A stretch of 64,000 nucleotides of DNA from Streptosporangium sp. NBC_01495 (GTDB lineage: Bacteria > Actinomycetota > Actinomycetes > Streptosporangiales > Streptosporangiaceae). The stretch spans positions 8,680,001-8,744,000 of the forward strand of contig NZ_CP109430.1 in assembly GCF_036250735.1 (NCBI RefSeq). Reading direction: 5' to 3'. Under the pieces are notes generated by a model, which had not been told where the DNA came from, searched no databases, and saw only the letters and a list, made by a program, of their open reading frames with translations. Every line of letters starts with the position of its first letter. Within the stretch, counting starts at the first letter, position 1. Both the position numbers and the translations under genes were made by a program. Shown here piece after piece: positions 16,020 to 24,593 of the stretch.

Positions 16020-17273
16020 TCACGCCTTCTCCAGCTTCATGGTCAGCATCACTTCCGTGCCCTCGCCGGGCTCGGTCCGCACACGGGCGCTGCCCCCGTG
16101 GCGCTCCATCCTGCCGATGATCGACTGGCGGATACCCATACGATCCTCGGGCACATCGCTCATGTCGAACCCGACTCCCCGATCCCGGATGAAGACGGTG
16201 ACCTCATCCGGTTCCGTCTCGGCGTACACGGAGACGACCTCGGAGCCGGAGTATTTCGCGGCGTTGACCATCGCCTGCCTCGCGGCCTGCATCATCGCGG
16301 ACAGTTCGGGGGTGAGCGGGCCGTCGCCGACGCAGACGACCTCGATCGGCACCCCGTGCGCGTCCTCCTCCTCGGCCGCGACCCGCCGCACGGCCGCGGC
16401 CACCGACGCGTCGGCGTCCTGCTGGGGCTGGTAGAGCCAGTTGCGCAGCTCCCGCTCCTGGGAACGGGCGAGCCGCATCACCTCGCGCGAGTCCTGGGCG
16501 TTGCGCTGGATGAGCGTCAGCGTGTGCAGCACCGAGTCGTGCACGTGCGCGGCCACCTCGGCGCGTTCCTCCTGCCGGATGCGCTCGCGGCGCTCGCGCT
16601 GCAGTTCCTTCCACAGGGCGGCGAGCCAGGGCGCCGCGATCAGCGCCACGCCGCCCACGACCACCAGGGTGAACACGATGCCCGGACGGGCCTTGCCCAG
16701 CTCGTCGTTGGCCACCAGGAAGCCGATCGCGCCGACCACGACGAGCACGAGCCCGAGGAAGGTGCGGACCCGGTTCCGGCGGACCTGCCCGACCGTGTTG
16801 CTCATCCAGCGCTGCCGCCGGTCGGGGTCGGCCTGCTGCCAGAGGATCAGCGAGCCGATGCCGCCCACGGCGATCGGCCAGGCCCCGAACCCGGCCCCCG
16901 AGGTGCCGGTGAGCCAGCCCAGGGCCATCAGCGCCAGCCCGATCGCGCCGTACGCGGCGAGCTGGCTCCAATCCCTCCCGGGCTCCCTGCCCTCGTACGG
17001 CTCGCGCGGGGTGAACATCCACAGGGCGGCGTACGCCAGGGCGCCGAACCCGTTCAGGACGGTGAGCAGCACGAAGGCCAGCCGCAGCACGACCGGGTCG
17101 AGCCGGAGCTGGGCGGCGGCCCCCTGGGCCACCCCGGCGACCAGCCGCCCCTCCACCGGTCGTACCAGACGGGGGAAAGGGGCGTCCTCGGGCATCACGG
17201 GCGCCGCGTCGCGAACTGTCTGTCGGTCAGCCATATCGTCAGCATCGTCACACGAACCAGCCTGCCAGTGCAT
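16020..17273 (-). CDS. PspC-domain sensor histidine kinase
   Basis: A 417-residue membrane kinase. The PspC domain occupies about 34-100 (RLVAGVAQGAAAQLRLDPVVLRLAFVLL), followed by more membrane helices to about residue 215. A dimerisation/phospho-acceptor helix follows (EVAAHVHDSVLHTLTLIQRN; the histidine in HVHDSVLHTL is the likely site), then a HATPase_c domain with the N-box NAAKYSG and G-boxes DRGVGFD and GMRQ-like GIRQSII. Start ATG 17273 has AGGGGAA 6 nt upstream; the inner ATG 17234 lacks a site. It pairs with the downstream NarL-type regulator. A second, divergent PspC protein at 17376 suggests joint control of a membrane-stress response. Confidence 0.93.
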   Translation of the reverse strand: MHWQAGSCDDADDMADRQTVRDAAPVMPEDAPFPRLVRPVEGRLVAGVAQGAAAQLRLDPVVLRLAFVLLTVLNGFGALAYAALWMFTPREPYEGREPGRDWSQLAAYGAIGLALMALGWLTGTSGAGFGAWPIAVGGIGSLILWQQADPDRRQRWMSNTVGQVRRNRVRTFLGLVLVVVGAIGFLVANDELGKARPGIVFTLVVVGGVALIAAPWLAALWKELQRERRERIRQEERAEVAAHVHDSVLHTLTLIQRNAQDSREVMRLARSQERELRNWLYQPQQDADASVAAAVRRVAAEEEDAHGVPIEVVCVGDGPLTPELSAMMQAARQAMVNAAKYSGSEVVSVYAETEPDEVTVFIRDRGVGFDMSDVPEDRMGIRQSIIGRMERHGGSARVRTEPGEGTEVMLTMKLEKA

Positions 17274-17375
17274 CAGGCGTTCCCCTGAAGCGACCCTGAG
17301 GAAGGCCTCCCCCCTCCGGGACGACTCAGGGGTCTCCCGGATGCGTTACGGACCGGGAAAGGCCACGATGAGGAC

Positions 17376-19028
17376 ATGAACGACACCGGGCGGGCCCAGG
17401 ATCCGGCGAGCTCGCCGTCCGCCTCCTCCCCCTTCGAGGAGCGCTTTGAGGAGCGTTTTTCGGAGCGCTTTGAGGAGCGCGGCCTGAGGCGCAGCAACGA
17501 GGGGCGCATGCTCACGGGCGTCTGTGCGGGTCTGGGAAGGTACGCCCGGATCGACCCCGTGGTGCTGCGGGTCGGTTTCGCGGTGCTGGTGCTCGGCTCT
17601 GGCATCGGCATCATGCTCTACATCGCGGCGTTCCTGCTGATGCGCGAGACCGACGGCAGTCCCGGCTACCTGGAGCAGTGGATCCGGCGCGACTTCGACA
17701 GCGAGACGGTCCTGACCCTGCTGACCGGCCTGTTCGCCCTCGGACTGATCGTCAACGTCTCCTCGGACGGCATCGGCACCGGCACGGTCGTGGTCGGCAC
17801 GGTGTTCGCCATCGCCCTGCTCGCCGCCCACTCCCGCGGGGTCGACCTGCTGGCCGTGGCCAGGTCGCTGCCCGACCGGCTGCGCAGGCGCCGCGCCCCG
17901 TCCCCGGCCGCCGGCCAGTGGCCCGGCTCGGCCGCCCACCCGTCCGACGCCGCCGGACGGCGCCCCGTCGATGAACGGGATCCGTTCGCCCACACCACCG
18001 CGCCCTCGGCCGCCGGCCCCGCCGCGTACGCCGGATCCCCCATGGCCGGACCCACCTCGGAAGGCGCCGCTCACGCCGCCGCCCGGCCGGGGGCCGAGAC
18101 GGTCACGGAGCCGTACGCGCCCGCGGCCGAGGCCGGACCGGGATCCACGACGATCCAGCCGTCCCCCGCTCCCGGGCCCCAGGCCGGACACGCGCCGGGC
18201 ATGCCACCGGGCCCCGCCGCACCACCGGAAGGCGCCCCGCGGGACGCCCCGGGCTCGTACCGCACCGCCGCGAGGCCGCTGTTCAACTCCTCCGGCGAGC
18301 CTTTCTCGCCGTACGGCCCCTACCAGCCTCTGGATCCCCAGAGGCGGCAGGGGCCGTACCCCCCCTACGACCCGTCCGCGTACGGCGGGACGGTGGTGGC
18401 GCCGCCCAGGCCGCGGCGGCGCAGATCGCTCGTCGGGAGCATCACCATCTGTCTGGCCATGATCGTTGGAGGGATCATCGTGGCGATCCAGTCCGCCTCG
18501 GGATCGGTCAACATGACGGTCGTCGGCGGCGCGGTACTCGTCGTCATCGGCGCCGGCCTGCTGGTCGCCACCTGGTTCGGCCGGGGAGCGGGGCTGGTCG
18601 CGACCGGCACCGTCCTGTCGATCGCCCTGGTCGCGGGATCCACGCTGGGCGGCATGCCGAAGAAGTTCGGTGACTTCAACTGGCGGCCCGCCACCCTGTC
18701 CGAGGTGGCTCGCAGCTACTCGGTGGGCGTGGGAGAGGGCAGGCTCGACCTGGGCGACCTGGTCCTGCCGCCGGGCTCGCGGACCATCGTGGACGTCTCG
18801 GTCTCCGTCGGAGAGGTAAGCGTGATCCTGCCCGCGACGGCCAGAATCGAGGTGAACGGCTCCACCAGGTTCGGCGACATCAAGATCGACCATGTGGTGG
18901 AGGGAGGGGCCGACATCGAGCACAGCAAGATCCTGGAGCCCGAGGTGCCCCCAAAGGGCGACGTGGCGACCATCGTGCTGAACATCAAGGCCGGCATCGG
19001 GGACGTGGAGGTGCGCCGTGCGGCCTGA
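17376..19028 (+). CDS. PspC-domain membrane protein with C-terminal adhesin-like beta domain
   Basis: A 550-residue membrane protein. The N-terminus holds a short repeat FEERFEERFSERFEER (coded by a 15-bp DNA repeat near 17435-17480). A PspC domain follows at about 45-95 (MLTGVCAGLGRYARIDPVVLRVGF), then two helices, a long Pro/Ala/Gly-rich linker (about 180-340), and three further helices. A C-terminal domain (about 435-550, SVGVGEGRLDLGDL, then SVSVGEVSVILP, then VLNIKAGIGDVEV) resembles the right-handed beta 'toast-rack' domain found with PspC proteins. Divergent from the PspC kinase with 102 bp between starts and overlapping the next gene by 11 bp. Probable role in envelope-stress sensing with that kinase (inference). 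Confidence 0.88.
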   Translation: MNDTGRAQDPASSPSASSPFEERFEERFSERFEERGLRRSNEGRMLTGVCAGLGRYARIDPVVLRVGFAVLVLGSGIGIMLYIAAFLLMRETDGSPGYLEQWIRRDFDSETVLTLLTGLFALGLIVNVSSDGIGTGTVVVGTVFAIALLAAHSRGVDLLAVARSLPDRLRRRRAPSPAAGQWPGSAAHPSDAAGRRPVDERDPFAHTTAPSAAGPAAYAGSPMAGPTSEGAAHAAARPGAETVTEPYAPAAEAGPGSTTIQPSPAPGPQAGHAPGMPPGPAAPPEGAPRDAPGSYRTAARPLFNSSGEPFSPYGPYQPLDPQRRQGPYPPYDPSAYGGTVVAPPRPRRRRSLVGSITICLAMIVGGIIVAIQSASGSVNMTVVGGAVLVVIGAGLLVATWFGRGAGLVATGTVLSIALVAGSTLGGMPKKFGDFNWRPATLSEVARSYSVGVGEGRLDLGDLVLPPGSRTIVDVSVSVGEVSVILPATARIEVNGSTRFGDIKIDHVVEGGADIEHSKILEPEVPPKGDVATIVLNIKAGIGDVEVRRAA

Positions 19029-19224
19029 CATCGACAGGACCGAGCGCCGTCGCGTGCACCGCACCGACTGGATGGCCCTGCTCAGTGGCGTGGTGTTCAT
19101 CGCGGCCGGGATCGTTTTCATCAGCGATCCGTCCATCCCGCCGCTGGTCATGATCATAATCCTGGTGGGCGGCCTGGGCTTCGCGGGCCTGGTCGCCATC
19201 CTGGTCAAGACCGTCCGGCGCTAG
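19018..19224 (+). CDS. Small two-helix membrane protein
   Basis: A 68-residue protein. GTG 19018 lies inside the 3' end of the PspC gene (11-base overlap), implying translational coupling. The N-terminus is basic and soluble (RPDIDRTERRRVHRTDW), followed by two membrane helices (ALLSGVVFIAAGIVFI and PLVMIIILVGGLGFAGLVAIL) and a basic tail. No known domain. Its location makes it a likely accessory of the PspC envelope-stress module. Confidence 0.75.
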   Translation: MRPDIDRTERRRVHRTDWMALLSGVVFIAAGIVFISDPSIPPLVMIIILVGGLGFAGLVAILVKTVRR

Positions 19225-19359
19225 AGCCGCGGTCCTCGCATCGCACACCCGAGCGGATCGGCCCACGCACCGCTCCGACCTGTGGCGATGTGGGACTTAC
19301 CGGAACGGAACCGACGAGACCTCACGGCAAAAGGCCGGATCAGCCATTAGGGTCGGAGT

Positions 19360-19935
19360 ATGTCGGCCCTGGAGTTCGTCAGCACCGTCCGCGCGACGCG
19401 GGCCGGTCTGACGGACACACTCGCCGACGTCGAGGGCATGACCGCGTGGGGCCGGGCGCACGCCGCCGCGTTGGGGATCGACCCGGGCTTTGTCGCCTCG
19501 GAGGAGCTGCGGCGCGAGGTGGTGGAGCTGCGGCAGGCCGTACGGGCGCTCTTCGCCAGGGCCGTGCGGCCGGGCGCCGCGAGCGGCGCGGACGCGCACC
19601 GGCTCCCGGGGTTCGCCGAGTCACTCGACCTGGTCAACGCCGCGGCGCTGGCCGTGCCGCTGGCCGCCCGGCTGGAGTGGCCCGCCGAGGGCGTTCCCCT
19701 GGCACGGACCGTCCCCGGCGACGGGGCCACGGAGTCGGAGCGGATCCGGGCGGCCCTCGCGACGTCGGCGATCGAGCTGCTGACCGGGCCTCAGCGCGAG
19801 CGGCTCCGCACCTGCCCCGCGCCACGCTGCGTGCTCTACTTCCTCAAGGACCACGCCCGGCAGGAGTGGTGCTCGGTCGGCTGCGGCAACCGGGCCCGCG
19901 CGGCCCGCCACTACCACCAGCACCGCGACGACTGA
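19360..19935 (+). CDS. ABATE/CGNR zinc-finger transcription factor
   Basis: A 191-residue protein of the ABATE-CGNR family. The N-terminal about 130 residues form the ABATE (putative stress-binding) domain. The C-terminal CGNR zinc finger is complete: RTCPAPRCVLYFLKDHARQEWCSVGCGNRARAARHYHQH, with two CxxxxC-type pairs and the eponymous CGNR. Members are predicted transcription regulators responding to small molecules. ATG 19360 is preceded by AGGGTCGGAG. Its 3' end is copied in decayed form just downstream (see the repeat at 19911-20160). Confidence 0.9.
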   Translation: MSALEFVSTVRATRAGLTDTLADVEGMTAWGRAHAAALGIDPGFVASEELRREVVELRQAVRALFARAVRPGAASGADAHRLPGFAESLDLVNAAALAVPLAARLEWPAEGVPLARTVPGDGATESERIRAALATSAIELLTGPQRERLRTCPAPRCVLYFLKDHARQEWCSVGCGNRARAARHYHQHRDD

Positions 19936-20160
19936 CCCCTCCCGGAGCCCCGGAACCGAACACGGACACGAGGCCGGAGCCGGAGTCGGAGCCGGAGCCG
20001 AACACAGAGTCGGGGCCGGGGCCGGACGCGGATATGACGTGAGCCTTCACCACCACCGGCGCCGCGACGACCGACCTCTCCCCGAAGCCCCGGAACCCCG
20101 GACGCGGATATGACGTGGGCCTGTCACCACCACCGGCACCGCAACGGCCGACCCGCACCC
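19911..20160 (+). repeat. Decayed tandem copies of the CGNR gene 3' end
   Basis: The last codons and stop of the CGNR gene (19911-19970: ACCACCAGCACCGCGACGAC, then GACCCCTCCCGGAGCCCCGGAACC) recur at 20048-20100 and, more decayed, at 20118-20160. A GACGCGGATATGACGTG segment precedes copies two and three. Between the first and second copy is a GGAGCCGGAGCCG-type simple repeat (19975-20025). Confidence 0.65.
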
Positions 20161-20320
20161 GCCCGGGTGATCCACGACGACGCCCGCGCCGGCCTCTCAC
20201 CCGCCCAGGTGGATCTCACGTCGGACGTTTCACCCCAGGATTTCCAGAGCTATGATTTACGTCACATTATTATAATGGGAAAAATGGTGATTATGCGTTA
20301 GATTTACTCTGCAGCCAAAC

Positions 20321-20340
20321 TAACGGAACAAGCCGTTAGA
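20321..20340. promoter_or_regulatory. Operator-like palindrome in an A/T-rich promoter region
   Basis: Arms CTAACGG (20321-20327) and CCGTTAG (20334-20340) with a 6-nt spacer, 21 bp before the VOC gene start. It lies in a low-GC patch (about 20235-20345) that includes a TATAAT at 20271-20276. A matching -35 box is not evident. Confidence 0.5.
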
Positions 20341-20361
20341 AAGCCTGACGGGAGAGATCAG

Positions 20362-20805
20362 ATGACCTTCCAGACCGGCCACGTCGGCCTCAACGTCTCC
20401 GACCTCGACAGGTCCAGGGACTTCTACCTCAAGATCTTCGGCTTCGAGGTCCTCGCCGAGTCCGGCGAGGCGGACCGCCGGTACGCCTTCCTCGGCCTCG
20501 ACGGCACGCTGGTGCTCACCCTCTGGCAGCAGAGCGAGGGCCGCTTCGCCACCGGCCTGCCCGGCCTGCACCACCTCTCCTTCCAGGTGCCGGACATCGA
20601 GACGGTCCGCCGGGCCGAGGACGCGATCAGGGAGGCCGGTGCCACGCTCCACCACGACGGCGTGGTGGCGCACCGCGAGGGCGCGTCCTCGGGCGGCGTG
20701 TTCTTCGAGGACCCGGACGGGATCCGGTTGGAGATCTACGCGCCCACCGGCGCCGAAGGTTCTCCCGCGCCGGTGGCCGCCGCCCCCACCTGCGGCTTCT
20801 TCTAA
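20362..20805 (+). CDS. VOC family protein (glyoxalase/dioxygenase superfamily)
   Basis: A 147-residue vicinal-oxygen-chelate protein. Two beta-alpha-beta-beta-beta modules are visible: GHVGLNVSDLDRSRDFYLKIFGFE (first metal-ligand histidine in GHVGL) and LHHLSFQVPD (second histidine), ending with FFEDPDGIRLEIYAP, where the glutamate is the usual last ligand. The C-terminal tail (PAPVAAAPTCGFF) is unusual. ATG 20362 with GGGAGA upstream. The next gene starts 6 bp after its stop, so the two form an operon with the PPOX-like protein. Substrate unknown. Confidence 0.9.
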   Translation: MTFQTGHVGLNVSDLDRSRDFYLKIFGFEVLAESGEADRRYAFLGLDGTLVLTLWQQSEGRFATGLPGLHHLSFQVPDIETVRRAEDAIREAGATLHHDGVVAHREGASSGGVFFEDPDGIRLEIYAPTGAEGSPAPVAAAPTCGFF

Positions 20806-20811
20806 ACGATC

Positions 20812-21768
20812 GTGGAGCACGCGGGAGAGTTCGCGGTTCAGCGGAGGGCCGGGGTGCGCGCGGTGGCGCTGGGTTCGGCCAGGACCCGGCCGGAGATCCC
20901 GGCGGTGGCGGCCGAGTTCCTGGGGCGACAGCGGATGCTGCTGATCGGGGCGACGGGGCGGGACGGGCTCCTGTGGGCGTCCGCCCTGACCGGACCCGAG
21001 GGGTTCGCCGAGGCGGTGGACGAGCGGACGGTCGTGATCGACGCGGTGCCGGGCGAGCACGACCCGCTGGCGGGGCTGAACGACGGCCAGGTCGGGATGC
21101 TCGCGATCGAGCCGATGAGCAGGCGCAGGATGCGGGTCAACGGCACGGTCCGGCGGGAGGGCGGACGGATGGTCGTCCGTACCGAGCAGGCGTACGCCAA
21201 CTGTCCCAAGTACATCCAGGCGCGGGAGGTCGTCGCGGAACCGACGGAGCCCGCCACCCCCGCCCCTTCCGGCCCCGCTGACTCCCCCGGACCCCCTCGA
21301 TCCTCCGGAGCCACTGGAGCCCCCGGCTTCCTCGGCTCCGCCGACTTCTCCTCGGCGACGACGTTCGACGACGGCGACCGGGCCTGGATCGAGGGCGCCG
21401 ACACGTTCTTCGTCGCCACCTCCGCGCCCGGCCTCGGCGCCGACCTGTCACACCGGGGCGGCAACCCCGGGTTCGTCCGGGTGGTGGATGACCGGCGGCT
21501 GGTCTGGCCGGACTACATCGGCAACTCCATGTACATGACGCTGGGCAACCTGGAGCTGGACGACGGCTGCGGCCTGCTCTTCCTCGACTGGGAGGGCGGC
21601 GACGCCCTGCACCTGACCGGGCGTGCCCACGTCGACTGGGATCCGGGAAACATCCCGGGCGCGCAACGACTGGTCCGGTTCGAGGTGGACAAGATCGTCC
21701 GCATCCGGGGAGCCAGCCCGCTCCGCTGGAGGCTCGCGGAGTACTCCCGTCACAACCCGCCGGTCTGA
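20812..21768 (+). CDS. Pyridoxamine 5'-phosphate oxidase-like flavin protein
   Basis: A 318-residue protein with two split-barrel FMN-binding (PPOX) units. The first reads AAEFLGRQRMLLIGATGRDGLLWASAL, followed by RRRMRVNGTVRR, PKYIQAREV. After a Pro/Ala/Gly linker (about 145-180), the second reads ADTFFVATSAPGLGADLSHRGGNPGFVRV, then WPDYIGNSMYMTLGNLELDD, then LTGRAHVDW. This matches the COG3576-type PPOX-domain proteins. GTG 20812 starts 6 bp after the VOC gene. The biochemical role is unknown; some relatives are general flavin-dependent redox proteins. Confidence 0.85.
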   Translation: MEHAGEFAVQRRAGVRAVALGSARTRPEIPAVAAEFLGRQRMLLIGATGRDGLLWASALTGPEGFAEAVDERTVVIDAVPGEHDPLAGLNDGQVGMLAIEPMSRRRMRVNGTVRREGGRMVVRTEQAYANCPKYIQAREVVAEPTEPATPAPSGPADSPGPPRSSGATGAPGFLGSADFSSATTFDDGDRAWIEGADTFFVATSAPGLGADLSHRGGNPGFVRVVDDRRLVWPDYIGNSMYMTLGNLELDDGCGLLFLDWEGGDALHLTGRAHVDWDPGNIPGAQRLVRFEVDKIVRIRGASPLRWRLAEYSRHNPPV

Positions 21769-21952
21769 GGACGCGGCGCGGGTGGGCGCATCGTCCCCGC
21801 CAACGAGGGCAGTACCAAGGAACGGGACGAAGCTGGAGCGCGGACACAGACCGCCGTCGGGGGTCCGAATGGGCTCCATGGCGTCATACTGGCAATACGC
21901 CCCCGTGTAGTCGTAATGTCGCAACAGCGGCCGACCTGCAAGGAGCGGAGCG

Positions 21953-23065
21953 ATGGCGATGCGGTTCGAGCACGAGTTCACGGTTCCCGTGCCTGTCGAG
22001 CAGGCGTGGCCGGTGCTGCTCGACGTCGAGCGGATCGCGCCCTGCCTGCCCGGTGCCGCCGTGGACAGGGTCGAGGGTGACTCCTTCGCCGGCCGGATGA
22101 AGATGAAGATCGGGCCGGTCACGGTGACGTACCAGGGCAGGGTCGCCTTCGAGAAGGTGGACGAGGACGCCCGTTCCATGACCATCAGGGCCTCCGGCAA
22201 GGAGGCCAGGGGTCCGGGCACGGCCGGTGCCACGGTCGTCGTGCGCCTGCACCCCCAGGACCGGAGCACCCGGGTCACCGTCGACACCTCCTTCAACGTG
22301 ACCGGCCGCCCGGCTCAGGCCGGCCGGGGCGTGATGACCGAGGTCGGCGGGAAGCTGGTCGACAGGTTCGCGGCCAACCTCTCCCACCTGCTGGGCGAGG
22401 GCCCCGGCGTGGAAACGGCCGCCGAGACGGCCACGGGGACGACCGGCGTGGGCGGCTGGAGCGCGCCCCCGAAGCCGGAACCGGTCGATGACGTTCCGGC
22501 GATCTCGGAGACCTGGGGCCCCGGCCCGGCACGCCCGGCCGGTTTCGACAGCTCGGACGAGCTCATCGACTCCACGACCGCGCCCGCTTCCTCCTCCGGC
22601 CCGGCGGGCTCGACGGTCTCCGACGCCGAGAGTCTTGGCACCCCCAGCTCCGCGTTCCCCGGCCCCGCGGGCTCGACGGGGCACGGCGCGGAAGGCCCCG
22701 GCGGCACGGGATCGGGCACGACGGCCTTCGGCGGCAGGGACTCGGGCGCGGCGGCGTCCGGACTGGGCGGTCCCGGCGGCCCGGAAGGGCTGAACGGCCC
22801 CGAGATTCCGGGTGGGCCGGGACGTCACCTCAGCGCGGTGCCGACGCCACCCGGCCTCGCCGTCAGCGAGGAGGCGGAGTCCCGCGAGAGCCACCCGGCG
22901 GGCACCTCGCGCACCTCGCTCAGCCCCGACGAGGAGGCCCTGAACCTCCTGGAGGTGGCGGGCCTGCCACTGCTCAAGCGCGTCGCCCCCCTGGTCGCCG
23001 CCCTGGCGGGCCTCATCCTGATCGCCTGGCTGATCCGCCGCGCCCTGCGGCTCCGGCAGCCGTAG
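21953..23065 (+). CDS. CoxG-like SRPBCC protein with C-terminal membrane anchor
   Basis: A 370-residue protein. Residues 1-150 are a CoxG (carbon monoxide dehydrogenase subunit G, SRPBCC) domain: FEHEFTVPVPVEQAWPVLLDVERIAPCLPGA, then KIGPVTVTYQGRVAF, then VGGKLVDRFAANLS. A 170-residue Gly/Ser/Pro/Ala-rich linker follows, then a C-terminal block SPDEEALNLLEVAG with a membrane helix and basic tail (LIAWLIRRALR), probably anchoring it to the inner membrane face. ATG 21953 with AAGGAG upstream. No CO-dehydrogenase genes are adjacent. Its last 165 bases are duplicated at 24959-25123. Confidence 0.88.
   Translation: MAMRFEHEFTVPVPVEQAWPVLLDVERIAPCLPGAAVDRVEGDSFAGRMKMKIGPVTVTYQGRVAFEKVDEDARSMTIRASGKEARGPGTAGATVVVRLHPQDRSTRVTVDTSFNVTGRPAQAGRGVMTEVGGKLVDRFAANLSHLLGEGPGVETAAETATGTTGVGGWSAPPKPEPVDDVPAISETWGPGPARPAGFDSSDELIDSTTAPASSSGPAGSTVSDAESLGTPSSAFPGPAGSTGHGAEGPGGTGSGTTAFGGRDSGAAASGLGGPGGPEGLNGPEIPGGPGRHLSAVPTPPGLAVSEEAESRESHPAGTSRTSLSPDEEALNLLEVAGLPLLKRVAPLVAALAGLILIAWLIRRALRLRQP
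22887..23051 (+). repeat. 165-bp direct repeat, left copy
   Basis: Identical to 24959-25123 except for one base seen (23009 G versus 25081 A), an offset of 2072 bp. It covers the end of the CoxG-like gene. The two copies bracket the OmpA-type lipoprotein and two IS701 fragments. Confidence 0.9.
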
Positions 23066-23077
23066 ATCGTGACTTGA

Positions 23078-23299
23078 TCATGTTTGGGCTCGTTGGAGGC
23101 GGGTGCGTTGGTGGAACCAGCGGGCTCGGGCTTGGTGGCGTCGTCGCCACCAGGACCGGTGCAGGTGGTGGCCGATGCTCTGCCAGGTGTGGGTGAACAC
23201 GTTGACCAGGCGTTTCACCTCGGCGGCGGTGAGCGGGATCAGTCCGGGATTCTCGGGCGGCAGGTCCCGGGGCCGGTCGGTCCTGCGGGCGACGGATAC
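23078..23299 (-). pseudogene. IS701-family transposase remnant, C-terminus only
   Basis: Minus-strand frame of about 73 codons ending at 23078: RPRDLPPENPGLIPLTAAEVKRL, then LHRSWWRRRHQARARWFHQRTRL. This is the typical C-terminal tail of IS701-like transposases in actinomycetes (PENPGLIPLT, then WRRRHQARAR). The upstream catalytic part is missing; the 3' end of the OmpA gene lies 15 bp beyond it. Confidence 0.75.
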
Positions 23300-23314
23300 C
23301 GGTCAATCGGGGCC

Positions 23315-24499
23315 CTACTTCTGTACGGAGATCACTACGCGTCGGTTCTTGGCTCTGCCCGCCGGGTCGTCGGATCCGTCCGGCCTGGTGTTCGCGGCGA
23401 TCGGCTTGGTCTCGCCGTACCCCGTCGCCCTGAGACGGCTCGCATCGACGCCTCCCTTGGACGTCAGCCAGTCCACGACGGCCTGTGCCCGCTTCTCCGA
23501 CAGAGGCCGGTTGTGGGCGTCGTCACCCTTGCCGTCGGTGTGCCCGTCCACCTGGACGGGCGCGTCCGCGGGAGCCCCGCTCTCGATGGCCTCGGTGATC
23601 CTCCTGAGTTCGGCGGCGGCACCCGGCTTGATGTCCGCCCTGTCGAAATCGAAGAGGACGTCGGCCTTGAGGTTGAACGCGACCGATTTCTTGCCTTCGA
23701 GGACCTCGCTCTGGCCGACCCTGCGCGCGTCGAGCCGCTCCGCGTCGATCCTGATCGCGTCCACCCGTACCGCGCCGACCCTGACCGCGCCGACCCTGAC
23801 CGAGTCGATGCATTCACCCTGGTCGTTGCAGGAGCGGGGACGGAGGATGGACGGGCGCAGGATCGAGGGGCGCAGGATCGACGGACGGAGTATCGACGGA
23901 CGGAGCACCGACGGCACCAGGCCGGCGCCCCCAGGCTTGACCTGGCAGACCTCGTCGGCCTTCACCTCGTCGGCCCAGACCTCGTCGGCCTTCACCGCGT
24001 CGGCCCGCACGGGGTCGATCGTGATTCCACCCGCGTCCACACCCGGGATCACGACTTCGGGGACCGCCGTTCCCGGGATCATGGTCGCCGGGATCGTGAC
24101 CGCGCTCAGGCATCCGCCGGGGGCGGGCTTCCTCTCGACGCACTGGGCGGGGATCCGCTGCGCCGGGATGTCGACACCCGGGATCGTGACGGCCGGGATG
24201 GTCTCCCCGCCGACCTTCGCCTCCGGGATGATCGTCGGATCGGCGTGCACGCCCGGGATCTCGACGGCGGGGATGAGCTCAGCCCCGTTCGGGCAGCTCG
24301 TCGGCTCCTGACCCGCGGGATCGGTGGCCTCGGCGGGCGTGACCTCCGAGGACCCGGCCGGACTCTCCGAGGCCGCTGTCACGGTCTCGGACTGGCGCTC
24401 CTCGCCCCCTCCGCCCGTTTGGACGCTCGTCGACCCGCATGACGTCAGCATCACCGTCACCACCGCCATGATCACAGCGGATGCCGGCTTCCTCGTCAT
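23315..24499 (-). CDS. OmpA-family lipoprotein with internal short-repeat region
   Basis: A 394-residue lipoprotein. The signal peptide ends at lipobox LTSC (C21). Residues about 75-150 carry IPGV/IP-A repeats (IPAVEIPGVHADP, VTIPGVDIPAQRIP). Residues about 155-270 contain three tandem motif families: VKADEVWADEV, ILRPS repeated five times (15-bp DNA units near 23845-23915) and VRVGAVRVDAIRIDAERLDA. The C-terminal OmpA/MotB peptidoglycan-binding domain (about 275-394) shows ADVLFDFDRADIKPGA, VDGHTDGKGDDAHNRPLSEKRA and ATGYGETKP. Start ATG 24499 with GAGGAG upstream. It should tether the wall to the membrane surface. It sits between IS701 fragments and direct repeats and may have been inserted there. 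Confidence 0.9.
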   Translation of the reverse strand: MTRKPASAVIMAVVTVMLTSCGSTSVQTGGGGEERQSETVTAASESPAGSSEVTPAEATDPAGQEPTSCPNGAELIPAVEIPGVHADPTIIPEAKVGGETIPAVTIPGVDIPAQRIPAQCVERKPAPGGCLSAVTIPATMIPGTAVPEVVIPGVDAGGITIDPVRADAVKADEVWADEVKADEVCQVKPGGAGLVPSVLRPSILRPSILRPSILRPSILRPRSCNDQGECIDSVRVGAVRVGAVRVDAIRIDAERLDARRVGQSEVLEGKKSVAFNLKADVLFDFDRADIKPGAAAELRRITEAIESGAPADAPVQVDGHTDGKGDDAHNRPLSEKRAQAVVDWLTSKGGVDASRLRATGYGETKPIAANTRPDGSDDPAGRAKNRRVVISVQK

Positions 24500-24593
24500 C
24501 GTGGTCTCCTCATCCTTGAGTGCGGGGGCACTCAGGCTAGTGGACCGACCTTCAGGATCCGCATAGTCACCCTGGGTGCCAGAAGACCTCACC

